A DNA stretch of 9,367 nucleotides. Source: Gemmatimonadota bacterium. Lineage in GTDB: Bacteria > Gemmatimonadota > Gemmatimonadetes > Gemmatimonadales > GWC2-71-9. Shown one piece after another: positions 1 through 7,604 of this stretch; within the stretch, counting starts at the first letter, position 1, and each line of letters opens with the position of its first letter. The position numbers were made by a program, and so were the translations under genes. The notes beneath the pieces are model-generated. The model was not told the origin of the DNA and did no database searches. It worked only from the letters and a program-made list of their open reading frames with translations. Location: NCBI GenBank assembly GCA_029884275.1, contig JAOUIC010000034.1, forward strand, positions 1 through 9,367, read 5' to 3'.

Positions 1-1
1 C

Positions 2-1312
2 GACCTGGTCCGTGACGTGATGCGGCGGGTCGAGGGGCGGACGATCCAGCATCCGGCGACCATCGAGGCGGGGATCGAGAACAGCTGGGGGCTGGATGGC
101 GACGCCTTGAAGGAGCGCCTTCTCCTCCGCAAGGTGGACGCGATCCATGTCGCTCCTGGCGCCACGGCCGAAGAACTCAGGGCGCTGGCTCGTGCGCTGG
201 CGGATGACGAAGGCACCGTCCCGTCCTCGGAACACATCCGGGTGGCGCTGGTGGAGTCGGTGATTCCGGGGTCGCTGTCCGCGCCGCCCCCCCAGCCCAG
301 ACCCGCCATTCCCGCGCCACCAGCCATCCCCGGCGCAGCCGGGGGAGCCAGACCCCAGACCGGGCCCCGGACCGACCCGGAGAATCCCTCGGTCCTGGCG
401 GCCCGGATTCTGGCCGGTCTCCCGGTACCGATCGAGCGGGAGCAGTGGTTGCGAGTGCTGCACGACCTTCAGGCCGTCGTGCGCCTGGTGAATCGCCTGC
501 CGGAGGAAGCCCGCCGGCCCCATGCCATCACGCTCAAGCGGGTCCTCACCCCGAGGGTCATCGGCGCTCTGATCGACCAGGCCTACCGGCTCACCGAGGA
601 GCAGGCCCGAACCGCGGAAGTCCTCCGGGGTGGCGGGCTTCCGGTGGCGGAGCAGGTACTCGATATCCTCCGGAAGAGTGAGACCCTGGGGCCGCGCGCC
701 TTCCTGCTCGACGCCGTGGCGGGGGTGCCGGAGCTCTTCCCGATGCTCTCGCAGATGGGGAAGAGCGATCTCGGTCCTGAGGCATGGCTGGCGGCGGAGC
801 TGCTCGGCCGGCTCGGGTTGCCGGAGGCGGTCCCGATTCTGACTCCTCTCGTGCGCCATCGGGAGGAACGGGTTCGTCTGGCGGCCATCGAAGCGCTGGG
901 GCGCTTCAGTGAAAAGGGCGTGGTCGAGGCCCTGAGGGCGGGCCTGACCCATGAGGCGCCCGCGACCCGCGCGCGGGCGGGGAGAACCCTGGCGGCCCGC
1001 GGGTCCCGCGCGATCACGATGCCGCTGGTCGCCGCGCTCGAGGCCGAGAAGGACCTCGCGGCGTGGGACGCGCTGCTCACCGCGATCGCGTCGCTCGACG
1101 CTCCCGAGGGACCCGCCGCGCTGGCGCGGATGGTAATGGAGCCGGGTGGGCGGCTGGGGCCCAAGGGGGGGCAGGTCAATCGGCAGCTGGCCGTCGTCCG
1201 GGCGCTGGCCGCGGCTCCCGGCGCGGCCGCCCGGCAGGCGCTCGAGTCCATAGCGAGCGGCGGGTACGGTGAGGCACAGGCGCTGGCGCGTTCGCTTCTG
1301 GCAGGCGGTTGA
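2..1312 (+). CDS. HEAT-repeat protein, 5' end outside the window
   Basis: The reading frame is open from the first bases of the window (codons D-L-V-R-D precede the first possible starts, GTG at 17 and ATG at 20), so the gene most likely begins upstream; 436 residues are visible. Three parts can be seen. An N-terminal mixed alpha/beta segment (about residues 1-90) contains the pattern L-x-L-R-K-V-D-A-I-H-V-A-P-G-A-T-x-E-E-L. A Pro/Ala-rich linker follows (about 92-130). A long helical C-terminal half has HEAT-type repeats, clearest at about residues 258-380, for example the helix pair around PEAVPILTPLVRHREERVRL and the following AAIEALGRF. HEAT arrays are protein-protein scaffolds; no catalytic motif is visible and the partner is unknown. 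There is no signal peptide in the visible part, but the true N-terminus is missing. The HEAT assignment is fairly sure; the cellular role is not known. Confidence 0.75.
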   Translation, partial: DLVRDVMRRVEGRTIQHPATIEAGIENSWGLDGDALKERLLLRKVDAIHVAPGATAEELRALARALADDEGTVPSSEHIRVALVESVIPGSLSAPPPQPRPAIPAPPAIPGAAGGARPQTGPRTDPENPSVLAARILAGLPVPIEREQWLRVLHDLQAVVRLVNRLPEEARRPHAITLKRVLTPRVIGALIDQAYRLTEEQARTAEVLRGGGLPVAEQVLDILRKSETLGPRAFLLDAVAGVPELFPMLSQMGKSDLGPEAWLAAELLGRLGLPEAVPILTPLVRHREERVRLAAIEALGRFSEKGVVEALRAGLTHEAPATRARAGRTLAARGSRAITMPLVAALEAEKDLAAWDALLTAIASLDAPEGPAALARMVMEPGGRLGPKGGQVNRQLAVVRALAAAPGAAARQALESIASGGYGEAQALARSLLAGG

Positions 1313-1336
1313 AGTTCAGGCCGGGGACGGCTAAGC

Positions 1337-1342
1337 TAGAAT
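1337..1342 (+). promoter_or_regulatory. Possible -10 element (TAGAAT) before the small membrane gene
   Basis: TAGAAT matches the TATAAT -10 consensus at 5 of 6 positions and lies 25 bases before the ATG at 1368, in a 55-bp gap. The nearest -35-like string, TTGAAG at 1309-1314, is 22 bases away, which is too far for a standard sigma-70 promoter, and nothing good sits at 17 bases. This is a weak call based on one hexamer. Confidence 0.2.
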
Positions 1343-1367
1343 CCTCACGTCAACGACGGCGGACGAC

Positions 1368-1553
1368 ATGGAAATCCTCATGCGGGTCTTTGCAGCCATC
1401 GGCGCGGGAGGGGTGATCGCCGCCCTGGCCTTCGTGTCGCTCCTCATCGGCGTCCTGATCCACGGCATGATCATCCTGATGGCCGGGAAGCCGATCGATG
1501 CTTTCCTGCGCAAGCGGGGTGAAGAGGTCTACGAGCCCGGTTCGGCAGAATAG
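1368..1553 (+). CDS. Small single-helix membrane protein, unknown function
   Basis: It encodes 61 residues. Residues about 6-40 are almost entirely hydrophobic (FAAIGAGGVIAALAF, then SLLIGVLIHGMIILMAG), long enough for one long or two tightly packed membrane helices. They are followed by a charged tail (DAFLRKRGEEVYEP) that is probably cytosolic or peripheral. I do not recognise a family. The start is ATG 1368; a second in-frame ATG at 1380 would remove four residues, and neither has a strong Shine-Dalgarno sequence (GGCGGA at 1358-1363 is the best candidate). The clean hydrophobic/charged division and the possible -10 upstream support a real gene, but at this length it could be spurious. It converges on the HPt-like gene, with a palindrome between them. 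Confidence 0.55.
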   Translation: MEILMRVFAAIGAGGVIAALAFVSLLIGVLIHGMIILMAGKPIDAFLRKRGEEVYEPGSAE

Positions 1554-1590
1554 GAGCGCCGCCCGCGGGGGTAGCTGAGGGGAGTTTCGG

Positions 1591-1636
1591 GGCCGCATCG
1601 CAGGGGCCGCATGCATGCGGCCCCTACAATGCGGCC
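1591..1636. repeat. Nested palindrome, REP-like, between convergent genes
   Basis: The core at 1602-1625 is a perfect 24-nt palindrome, with left half AGGGGCCGCATG and a right half that is its exact reverse complement. An outer 8-bp arm pair encloses it: GGCCGCAT at 1591-1598 and ATGCGGCC at 1629-1636. Read on the minus strand, the core is preceded by GTAG (1624-1627). The outer ends, AGGGGC and GCCCCTAC, match those of the palindromes around the transposase near 7.6-8.3 kb, but the centre (CGCATGCATGCG) is different. It ends 1 nt from the stop codon of the minus-strand HPt-like gene and 37 nt after the stop of the small membrane gene. There is no T-run on either side, so it is not a classical intrinsic terminator, though it could stop or protect transcripts by structure alone. 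Confidence 0.75.
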
Positions 1637-1637
1637 G

Positions 1638-1991
1638 TTACGTTTCCGGGGATTCCTCTTCCGGGATCGACGCCTTCTTCAGCGCGCTCTCGTAATTGGT
1701 GCGGATCGAGGCCAGGTCCTCCCGGAGCGCCCGGACCTTCACCTGGGCCCCGCCCCCACGGCGGGCCGTGGAGGCCATCTGGCTGGCGGCCCCCGCCAGG
1801 GCGCCAAGGCCGAGCTGTGAGGCGCCCGACTTCACCTCGTCGAGGGTCCGGATCATCCCGCGGACGAACGACTCATCGACCTTGCCGCCGCCCATCTGCT
1901 CGATGACGCTCTGCCACCGCGCGAACTTGGGCGGCAGGAGCTGGAGGAACGACACCTGGGTCTGCTGCTTGGCAGAGAGCTTGACGGCCAT
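1638..1991 (-). CDS. Small helical protein resembling an HPt domain with Asp in place of the active His
   Basis: The 117-residue product is all-helical by composition and has no signal peptide. Residues 47-80 follow the histidine phosphotransfer domain pattern H-x-L-K-G-x-A-x-x-L-G...L...A..L...A: here D51-E-V53-K54-S55-G-A57-S-Q-L60-G61, then GALAGAASQMASTARRGG. R48 sits three residues before D51, where HPt domains often carry a basic residue. The phospho-accepting His therefore reads Asp, so ordinary phosphotransfer would not be expected. The rest (FLQLLPPKFARWQSVI at about 15-30, and a C-terminal helix up to ESALKKA) fits the other helices of a four-helix bundle. The family assignment is by eye and is not certain. 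ATG 1991 (MAVKLSAK) is preferred. An upstream in-frame ATG at 2057 would add 22 low-complexity residues but has the better ribosome site, GGGAGA seven bases away. No response regulator or kinase gene is adjacent. Confidence 0.65.
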   Translation of the reverse strand: MAVKLSAKQQTQVSFLQLLPPKFARWQSVIEQMGGGKVDESFVRGMIRTLDEVKSGASQLGLGALAGAASQMASTARRGGGAQVKVRALREDLASIRTNYESALKKASIPEEESPET

Positions 1992-2062
1992 GGGCCCAAG
2001 ATAAGGGTTTGCCGGGCCTCCGCTTGCCGGGTAGTTTGCGGCTTCCCTGAAACCCATGGACC

Positions 2063-2085
2063 GATCTCCCGTTCTTGGGGAGATC
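2063..2085. promoter_or_regulatory. 8-bp inverted repeat in the divergent intergenic region (possible operator or hairpin)
   Basis: GATCTCCC (2063-2070) and GGGAGATC (2078-2085) are exact reverse complements separated by 7 bases. The repeat lies between the minus-strand HPt-like gene and the plus-strand efflux operon, 40 bp before the pump ATG at 2126. This size and placement would suit a dimeric repressor operator (for example TetR- or MarR-type), but no regulator gene is in the window. On the minus strand the same bases include the GGGAGA that would serve as ribosome site for the alternative start at 2057, so a hairpin could mask it. The sequence match is certain; the function is inferred. 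Confidence 0.4.
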
Positions 2086-2125
2086 CCGCAGCCCGACCAG
2101 CTCCGCGGCCACGAGTGAAGTCCTC

Positions 2126-5100
2126 ATGAAGCTGTCCGACATCTCGATCCGCCGCCCCGTCCTGGCCAGCATGCTCAGCCTGGCCCTGGTGCTGTTCGGC
2201 GCCATCGGGTTTCTCGACCTCCCGGTCCGGGAATATCCCGACATCGACCCCCCGATCATCTCGGTCAGCTCAGCCCTTCCCGGCGCGAGCGCGCAGGTCA
2301 TGGAGACGGCGGTCACCGACATCCTCGAGGAGGAGCTCAGCACCGTCCCGGGAATCCGGACGCTCACCAGCAGCAGCGGCGAACAGTCCAGCAACATCAC
2401 CCTCGAATTCACCCTCGACCGGCCGGTCGAGGAGGCGGCGCAGGACGTCCGGGACAAGGTCTCGCGGGTCCGCGGGCGGCTGCCCGAGGACCTGATCGAC
2501 CCGGTCATCGCCAAGCAGGAGGCCGATGCCCAGCCGTTTATGTGGCTGGCGCTGTCGGGCGCCAACTACGACCTGATCCAGCTTTCGGACATCGCCGACC
2601 GGGTGGTCAAGCGGCGGCTGCAGAGCCTGCCCGGGGTGGGCCGTGCCTTCATCGGCGGCGAGCGGCGCATGTCCATGCGTATCTGGCTCTCGGCCCGGGA
2701 GCTCGAGGCGCGGGGCCTCACGGTGCAGGACGTGGAGGCGGCGGTGGCGAGCCGCAATGTCGAGGTGCCGGCCGGCCGGATCGAATCCGAGAAGCGCGAG
2801 TTCACGGTCCGTTCGCTGGGCGAGCTCAAGACTCCCGAGGAGTTTGCCGAGATGACGGTGGCCAGCCCCAATGGCCAGCTGGTCAAGCTTCGGGACCTGG
2901 CCCGGGTGGAGCTGGGCCCGGAGGAGGATCGGAGCGCGCTCCGCTACAAGGGTGACCCGGCGGTTGGCGTCGGTGTCGTGCGGCAGTCCAAGTCGAACCT
3001 CATCGAGATCGCCGATGGAGTGCGCGCCGAGATCCCGCGCATCCAGGCCGAGCTGCCGCCGGGCGTGCAACTGGAAATCGCCTTCGACGGCTCGACCTTC
3101 GTGCGGCGCTCCATCCGGGAGGCCGAGGAGTCGCTGGTGATCGCCGGCCTGCTGGTGATCGTCATCATCTTCGTGTTCCTGCGGAACCTCCCGGCCACGA
3201 TCATCCCCGCCCTCGCGATCCCGACCTCGATCATCGGCACCTTCGCGGTGCTGTACTTCCTCGGCTTCTCGGTCAACAACCTGACCCTGCTGGCGCTGAC
3301 CCTGGCCATCGGGATCGTGGTGGACGACGCCATCATCGTGCTGGAGAACGCCTACCGGCACCAGGAAGAGCTGGGGGAAAGCCCGGCGGTCGCGGCGACC
3401 AACGGCACCCGGGAGATCGCCTTCGCGGTGATCTCGACCACCATCGCGCTGGTGGCGGTGTTCACGCCGCTCGCCTTCCTCAAGGGCAACACCGGCCGGC
3501 TGTTCAACGAATTCGGCATCGCCGTGGCGGGGTCGGTGATCCTGTCGGGTTTCGTCGCCCTCACGCTCACCCCGATGCTCTGTGCCCGGCTGCTGAAGGT
3601 CGAGCGCCGCCACGGGGCGATCTACATGGCGTTCGAACGGGGCTTCAACGGCCTCGCGTCGGCCTACGCCCGGTCGCTCTCGTGGGCGCTGCGGCACCGC
3701 GGCGCGGTGGGCCTCAGCCTCCTGGTGGTCGCGGGCCTGGCGGTGTTCACATTCACCCGGCTCAAGCGGGAGTTCATCCCCAGCGAGGACAAGGGGTTCT
3801 TCTTCACGATCGTCATCGCGCCCGAAGGCTCGACCATCGCCTACACCGACGCCTACCAGCGGCGGCTCGAGGCGATCGTCGGGCGAACCGCCGACGTGGG
3901 CAACTACTTCAGTGTCGTGGGCGGCTTCATGGGGGCGCCGAGCCGCGGCATCCTGTTCACCCGGCTGACCGACTGGTCCGCGCGGGACCGGTCCGTTGCG
4001 GAGGTCATCCAGGAAGTACAGCCCCAGTTCTTCGGGGTGCCGGGGGTGCTGGCGTTCGCCACCAACCCGCCGGCCATCGGCTTCGGGTCGCCGGTGCAGT
4101 TCGTCATCCAGCACCCGAACTTCGACTCGCTGGTGCGGGGGACGGAGTCAGTGGTGGCGCGGGCCCGCCAGATTCCGGGCCTGATCAACGTGGACACCGA
4201 CCTCCGGGTGAACAAGCCGGAGCTCACGGTCCGCTTCGACCGAAACCGCGCCGAGGATCTCGGCGTGCCGGTGCGCGACGTGGCGGCCACGCTCCAGACC
4301 ATGCTGGGCGGGCGGCGGATCAGCACCTTCACGCGGGACAACAAGCTGTACGACGTCATCGCGCGGCTTTCCCCGGAGGATCGCGCCACGCCCTCGGACA
4401 TGAGCGTGTTGTCGATCCGCGGCCGGGACCGGACCCTGGTCAAGCTCGACGCCCTCGCGTCGGTCGACGAGGGCGTCGGCCCGCGGTCGCTCAACCACTT
4501 CAACCGGGTGCGGTCCACGACCCTGACGGCGAGCGTGGCGCCGGGCTTCACGCTGGGCGAAGCGCTGGATTCGCTGAACGCCATCGCGCGGGACGAACTG
4601 CCGCGCGGCGCCACCACCGCGCTGGCCGGCGAGACGCGGGAACTCGAGGAATCGGGGAACTCGCTCTACTTCGCGTTCGGGCTGGCGCTGCTGGTGGTGT
4701 TCATGGTGCTGGCCAGCCAGTTCGAGTCGCTGATCCACCCCTTCACCGTGCTGCTGGCGGTGCCGCTGGCGGTGACCGGCGCGCTGGTCACGCTGCTGGT
4801 GTTCAACTCCACCATCAACCTGTACAGCCAGATCGGCATGGTGCTGCTGATCGGCCTGGTGACCAAGAACTCGATCCTGCTGGTGGAGTACGCCAACCAG
4901 CTGCGCGAGCAAGGGATGGAGCTGCTCGAGGCGGTGCGCGAAGCGGGCCGCATCCGGCTCCGGCCGATCCTGATGACGTCGGTGTCCACCATCATGGGCG
5001 CGATGCCGATCGCGCTCGGGCTCGGCGCCGGCTCGATCAGCCGCCGGCCGCTGGGGTATGCCATCGTCGGCGGCATCCTGGTGTCCACGGTGCTGACGCT

Positions 5101-5209
5101 CTACGTGGTGCCGGTGTTCTACGTCCTGCTCGATCGCCTGCGGGCGAGAGAGGTGCATGACATGGATGAGATGGTGCCTGCCGGCATGAGGCCGGCGGCG
5201 GAGGCGTGA
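2126..5209 (+). CDS. RND-type efflux pump, inner-membrane permease (AcrB/MexB-like, HAE1 family)
   Basis: The 1027-residue product is a proton-driven multidrug/hydrophobe exporter of the inner membrane, close to the usual family length of about 1030-1050. ATG 2126 gives the standard N-terminus MKLSDISIRRPV; an upstream TTG at 2075 would add 17 atypical residues. The layout is the duplicated RND plan. Helix 1 is at about 12-30, followed by a large periplasmic porter/docking loop. Helices 2-6 start at about 336, helix 7 is at about 527-546, then comes a second periplasmic loop, and helices 8-12 run from about 847 to 1008. Proton-relay residues are all present: D400 and D401 in GIVVDDAIIVLEN (AcrB D407/D408), K914 in GLVTKNSILLVEYA (AcrB K940) and R944 in RLRPILMTS (AcrB R971). 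The pump therefore looks functional. Substrate cannot be predicted, and the antibiotic, solvent or lipid exporter subtype is open. It overlaps the next gene by one base (TGATG). No regulator gene is adjacent. Confidence 0.96.
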   Translation: MKLSDISIRRPVLASMLSLALVLFGAIGFLDLPVREYPDIDPPIISVSSALPGASAQVMETAVTDILEEELSTVPGIRTLTSSSGEQSSNITLEFTLDRPVEEAAQDVRDKVSRVRGRLPEDLIDPVIAKQEADAQPFMWLALSGANYDLIQLSDIADRVVKRRLQSLPGVGRAFIGGERRMSMRIWLSARELEARGLTVQDVEAAVASRNVEVPAGRIESEKREFTVRSLGELKTPEEFAEMTVASPNGQLVKLRDLARVELGPEEDRSALRYKGDPAVGVGVVRQSKSNLIEIADGVRAEIPRIQAELPPGVQLEIAFDGSTFVRRSIREAEESLVIAGLLVIVIIFVFLRNLPATIIPALAIPTSIIGTFAVLYFLGFSVNNLTLLALTLAIGIVVDDAIIVLENAYRHQEELGESPAVAATNGTREIAFAVISTTIALVAVFTPLAFLKGNTGRLFNEFGIAVAGSVILSGFVALTLTPMLCARLLKVERRHGAIYMAFERGFNGLASAYARSLSWALRHRGAVGLSLLVVAGLAVFTFTRLKREFIPSEDKGFFFTIVIAPEGSTIAYTDAYQRRLEAIVGRTADVGNYFSVVGGFMGAPSRGILFTRLTDWSARDRSVAEVIQEVQPQFFGVPGVLAFATNPPAIGFGSPVQFVIQHPNFDSLVRGTESVVARARQIPGLINVDTDLRVNKPELTVRFDRNRAEDLGVPVRDVAATLQTMLGGRRISTFTRDNKLYDVIARLSPEDRATPSDMSVLSIRGRDRTLVKLDALASVDEGVGPRSLNHFNRVRSTTLTASVAPGFTLGEALDSLNAIARDELPRGATTALAGETRELEESGNSLYFAFGLALLVVFMVLASQFESLIHPFTVLLAVPLAVTGALVTLLVFNSTINLYSQIGMVLLIGLVTKNSILLVEYANQLREQGMELLEAVREAGRIRLRPILMTSVSTIMGAMPIALGLGAGSISRRPLGYAIVGGILVSTVLTLYVVPVFYVLLDRLRAREVHDMDEMVPAGMRPAAEA

Positions 5210-6534
5210 TGTTCACCACGATTCTGGCCGCGGTCACCATCGCAGCCTCGATACCGGCGGACACGAGACCCGGCCCCACGTCGTCGGCGGGACAGGATAC
5301 GGTGCCGGTGTTCACCCTGGCGCAGGCGCTCGACCGCGCGGTGCGGCTCAACCCCAACTATGTCGCCGCGCTCGGCTCGGTGGCCGAAGCGGACTGGGCG
5401 CGGAAGGCGGCCAGGGTGGCGTTCTTCATCCCCTCCGCCCAGGTGAGCCTCGACCAGACCTGGTATTCACAGCCGTTCTTCAACTTCGGCACGCTGCAGC
5501 AGTCGAAGAATGCGTCCACCCTGCGGCTGGGCGCGAACTACGAGATCCTGTCGGCCCGGAAATTCACCGACCTCGGCCGCACCCAGGCGGAGCTGGAGGC
5601 CACGACCGCGAACGAAGTGCAGCAGCGGTTCGCGGCCGCGCTGCTGACGGAGGCGGCTTACTACGGCGTACTTGCCGATCGTGAGCTGGTCCGGGTGGCG
5701 CGCGACCGGAGCGAGCGCGCGGCACAACAGCTGGTGGTGTCGCGGGCGCGGGTCTCATCGGGGGCCGCGGTGCAGACCGATTCGCTCACCGTGCGGATCG
5801 AGCTGATCCGGGCCCAGGTGGAGCAGCTCAGGATCGAGGCCCAGCTGAAGGTCGCGCAGCTCGAGTTTGGCCGCCGGGTTGGGCTGGCCGGTCCGGCCGA
5901 GCCGGCGGCGCTCGATTCCGGTGCCCCTTCGCCCATGCCGCTCACCCTGGAGGAGGCGGTGCGAAGGGCGCTGGAACAGGGGCCCGAGTACCGCACCGCG
6001 CGAGCGCGGGAACGCGCGGCCGAGGCGAAGCTCAAGGGCGATCGCGGCGCCTATCTGCCGGTGGTCTACCTCACCGCCGGCCACAACCGGTTCGACGAGA
6101 CGGTCTTTCCCAACGCGGCCAGCTTCTCGAACGTCACGATCGGCATCTCGCTTCCCATCTGGGACAACGGGCGGCGGGAGCTGACGATTCTCCAGGCTCG
6201 GACCGACCGTGACGTGTCCCGGGCGTTCCGGTCGGACCTGGAACGGGCGGCACTCAGGGATGTCACGTTTGCCTACGAGGCGTACGAGACGGCGCGGGCG
6301 CAGTATGGGCTCGCCATGGAGGGGCTGGTGGCGTCGCGGGAGAGCTACCGGGTGCAGGACGCCAGGTATCGCTCCGGCGCCACCACCGTGCTCGACCTGA
6401 TCGTCGCCCAGAACTCGCTCAGCGATGCCGAGGCCGGCCTGGTGCAGGCCCAGTACGTCGCCCGGCTCGCCTTCGCCCAGCTGGAAGCCATTCTTGGCGC
6501 GCGTCTCGCGCCGATCGCCGGAGAAGAATCGTGA
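5209..6534 (+). CDS. TolC-family outer-membrane efflux channel
   Basis: The 441-residue outer-membrane factor forms the exit duct of the tripartite pump. It has the internal duplication typical of OEP/TolC proteins: the first half begins at about residue 35 (FTLAQALDRAVRLNPNYVAA) and the second at about 244 (PLTLEEAVRRALEQGPEYRT). Both are long alpha-helical, Ala/Arg/Glu-rich stretches separated by strand-forming segments such as VTIGISLPIWD. The family's C-terminal signature, R-Y-R-S-G-A-T-T-V-L-D-L-I-V-A-Q-N near residue 387, is clear. The N-terminus (MFTTILAAVTIAASIPA) is hydrophobic and probably a signal peptide, though it lacks the usual Lys/Arg before the core. ATG 5209 overlaps the pump's stop by one base; GGAGG at 5200-5204 precedes it. 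A GTG at 5206 is possible but too close to that site. No lipobox is seen. The channel gene lies between pump and adaptor, a less common order than adaptor-pump-channel. Confidence 0.94.
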   Translation: MFTTILAAVTIAASIPADTRPGPTSSAGQDTVPVFTLAQALDRAVRLNPNYVAALGSVAEADWARKAARVAFFIPSAQVSLDQTWYSQPFFNFGTLQQSKNASTLRLGANYEILSARKFTDLGRTQAELEATTANEVQQRFAAALLTEAAYYGVLADRELVRVARDRSERAAQQLVVSRARVSSGAAVQTDSLTVRIELIRAQVEQLRIEAQLKVAQLEFGRRVGLAGPAEPAALDSGAPSPMPLTLEEAVRRALEQGPEYRTARARERAAEAKLKGDRGAYLPVVYLTAGHNRFDETVFPNAASFSNVTIGISLPIWDNGRRELTILQARTDRDVSRAFRSDLERAALRDVTFAYEAYETARAQYGLAMEGLVASRESYRVQDARYRSGATTVLDLIVAQNSLSDAEAGLVQAQYVARLAFAQLEAILGARLAPIAGEES

Positions 6535-7598
6535 TGCGATACCGAATCATCGTGCTGGGTGCCGTCCTGCTCACCGGCTGCGGCAGGGGGGAGGCCAAGC
6601 CCGGGGGAGACCATGAAGGCGGAGGTGGTTTCGCGCTGCCGGTGGAAGTGGCGCTGGTGCGACGTGACACGGTCATCGACGCCATCCTGGCCAGCGGGGA
6701 GGTGGAAGCGCTCCAGTCGGCGGAGCTCCGGCCCGAGGTGGACGGCCGGATCGTCGAGATCCTGATGCGGGAGGGAACGGAGGTCGCGGCCGGCGACCCG
6801 CTGGTCCGGATCGACGACGAGGAACTGCGGGCCCAGGTGGCCCGCGCCGAGGCCGAGCGCGACCTGGCCGAGCAGGCCCTCACCCGGACGAGCCAGCTCA
6901 TGGACCAGCAGGCGGCGTCGGCTTCCGACCTGGAGCAGGCCGAGGCGACCGCCCGGAGCTCGAGGGCCAGCCTGGACCTGCTCACCATCCGGCTGGCGCG
7001 GACCGTGGTGCGGGCGCCCTTCGCCGGCATGGTCGGCGAGCGCAAGGTGAGCATTGGGGATTACGTCACGTCGAGCACCAGCCTGGTGACCCTCGAAACC
7101 GTGAACCCGCAGCGGGTGGCGTTCTCGGTGCCCGAGCGTTACGCCGGAGAGCTCAAGCGCGGGCAGCGCGTCACCTTCCGGGTGGCGGCCCTCCCGGGCA
7201 AGGAGTTCGTCGGCACGGTGGATTTCGTGAGCCCGTCGGTGCAGCTGCCGGCGCGCACCCTGCTGGTCAAGGCGCTGGTGCCGAACGGCGCCCGGCAGCT
7301 GCAGGCGGGGATGTTCGTCGAGGCGCGGCTCGAGAGCGCGACGCGACCCTCCGCGGTGGTGGTCCCGGAGGAGGCGATCGTCGCGCTCGCGGGTGACTTC
7401 TTCGTCTGGGTGCTCGACAGCGGCAAGGTGGATCGGCGCAGCGTCGCCCTCGGCGTCCGCGTCCCGGGAGAAGTGGAGATCACGTCGGGGCTCGATGGCA
7501 CCGAGCAGGTGGTGGTCGGCGGAGTCGAGATGCTGCAGCCCGGAGCGCCGGTGTCAGCCACGGTGGTGGAGCGGGGGAAGGTGGAGCGGAAGGAGTAG
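6534..7598 (+). CDS. RND periplasmic adaptor (membrane fusion protein), lipoprotein
   Basis: The 354-residue adaptor joins the RND pump to the TolC-like duct. It begins with a lipoprotein signal, MRYRIIVLGAVLLTGC, whose L-T-G-C lipobox puts the lipidated Cys at residue 16, so it should be anchored in the inner membrane and face the periplasm. Domain order is standard: first half of the lipoyl fold at about 63-95 (PEVDGRIVEILMREGTEV), a helical hairpin at about 96-157 for docking to the channel, second lipoyl half at about 158-190 (VRAPFAGMVGERKVSIGDYV), beta-barrel at about 194-268 and membrane-proximal domain at about 272-345. The hairpin is short, as in the MexA/AcrA class or smaller. ATG 6534 overlaps the channel's stop by one base; GTG 6531, one codon earlier, has the better spacing from GGAGAAG (6520-6526) and cannot be excluded. 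REP-like hairpins start 6 bases after the stop. Confidence 0.95.
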   Translation: MRYRIIVLGAVLLTGCGRGEAKPGGDHEGGGGFALPVEVALVRRDTVIDAILASGEVEALQSAELRPEVDGRIVEILMREGTEVAAGDPLVRIDDEELRAQVARAEAERDLAEQALTRTSQLMDQQAASASDLEQAEATARSSRASLDLLTIRLARTVVRAPFAGMVGERKVSIGDYVTSSTSLVTLETVNPQRVAFSVPERYAGELKRGQRVTFRVAALPGKEFVGTVDFVSPSVQLPARTLLVKALVPNGARQLQAGMFVEARLESATRPSAVVVPEEAIVALAGDFFVWVLDSGKVDRRSVALGVRVPGEVEITSGLDGTEQVVVGGVEMLQPGAPVSATVVERGKVERKE

Positions 7599-7604
7599 GG
7601 TAGG

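Noticed and set aside
1989..2010. A minus-strand promoter with TTATCT just before the ATG at 1991
   Set aside because: The hexamer is a weak -10 match, has no credible -35 partner and would leave almost no leader.
2270..4114. A 614-codon open frame on the minus strand opposite the RND pump
   Set aside because: Its product is low-complexity, rich in His, Arg, Asp and Gly, with no family pattern. It is the usual antisense artefact of a GC-rich gene, and the plus-strand frame carries all RND motifs.
3682..5160. A 492-codon open frame on the plus strand inside the pump gene
   Set aside because: It is a +1 shadow with Gly/Ala/Arg/Pro-rich sequence and no membrane helices; the pump frame is continuous through it.
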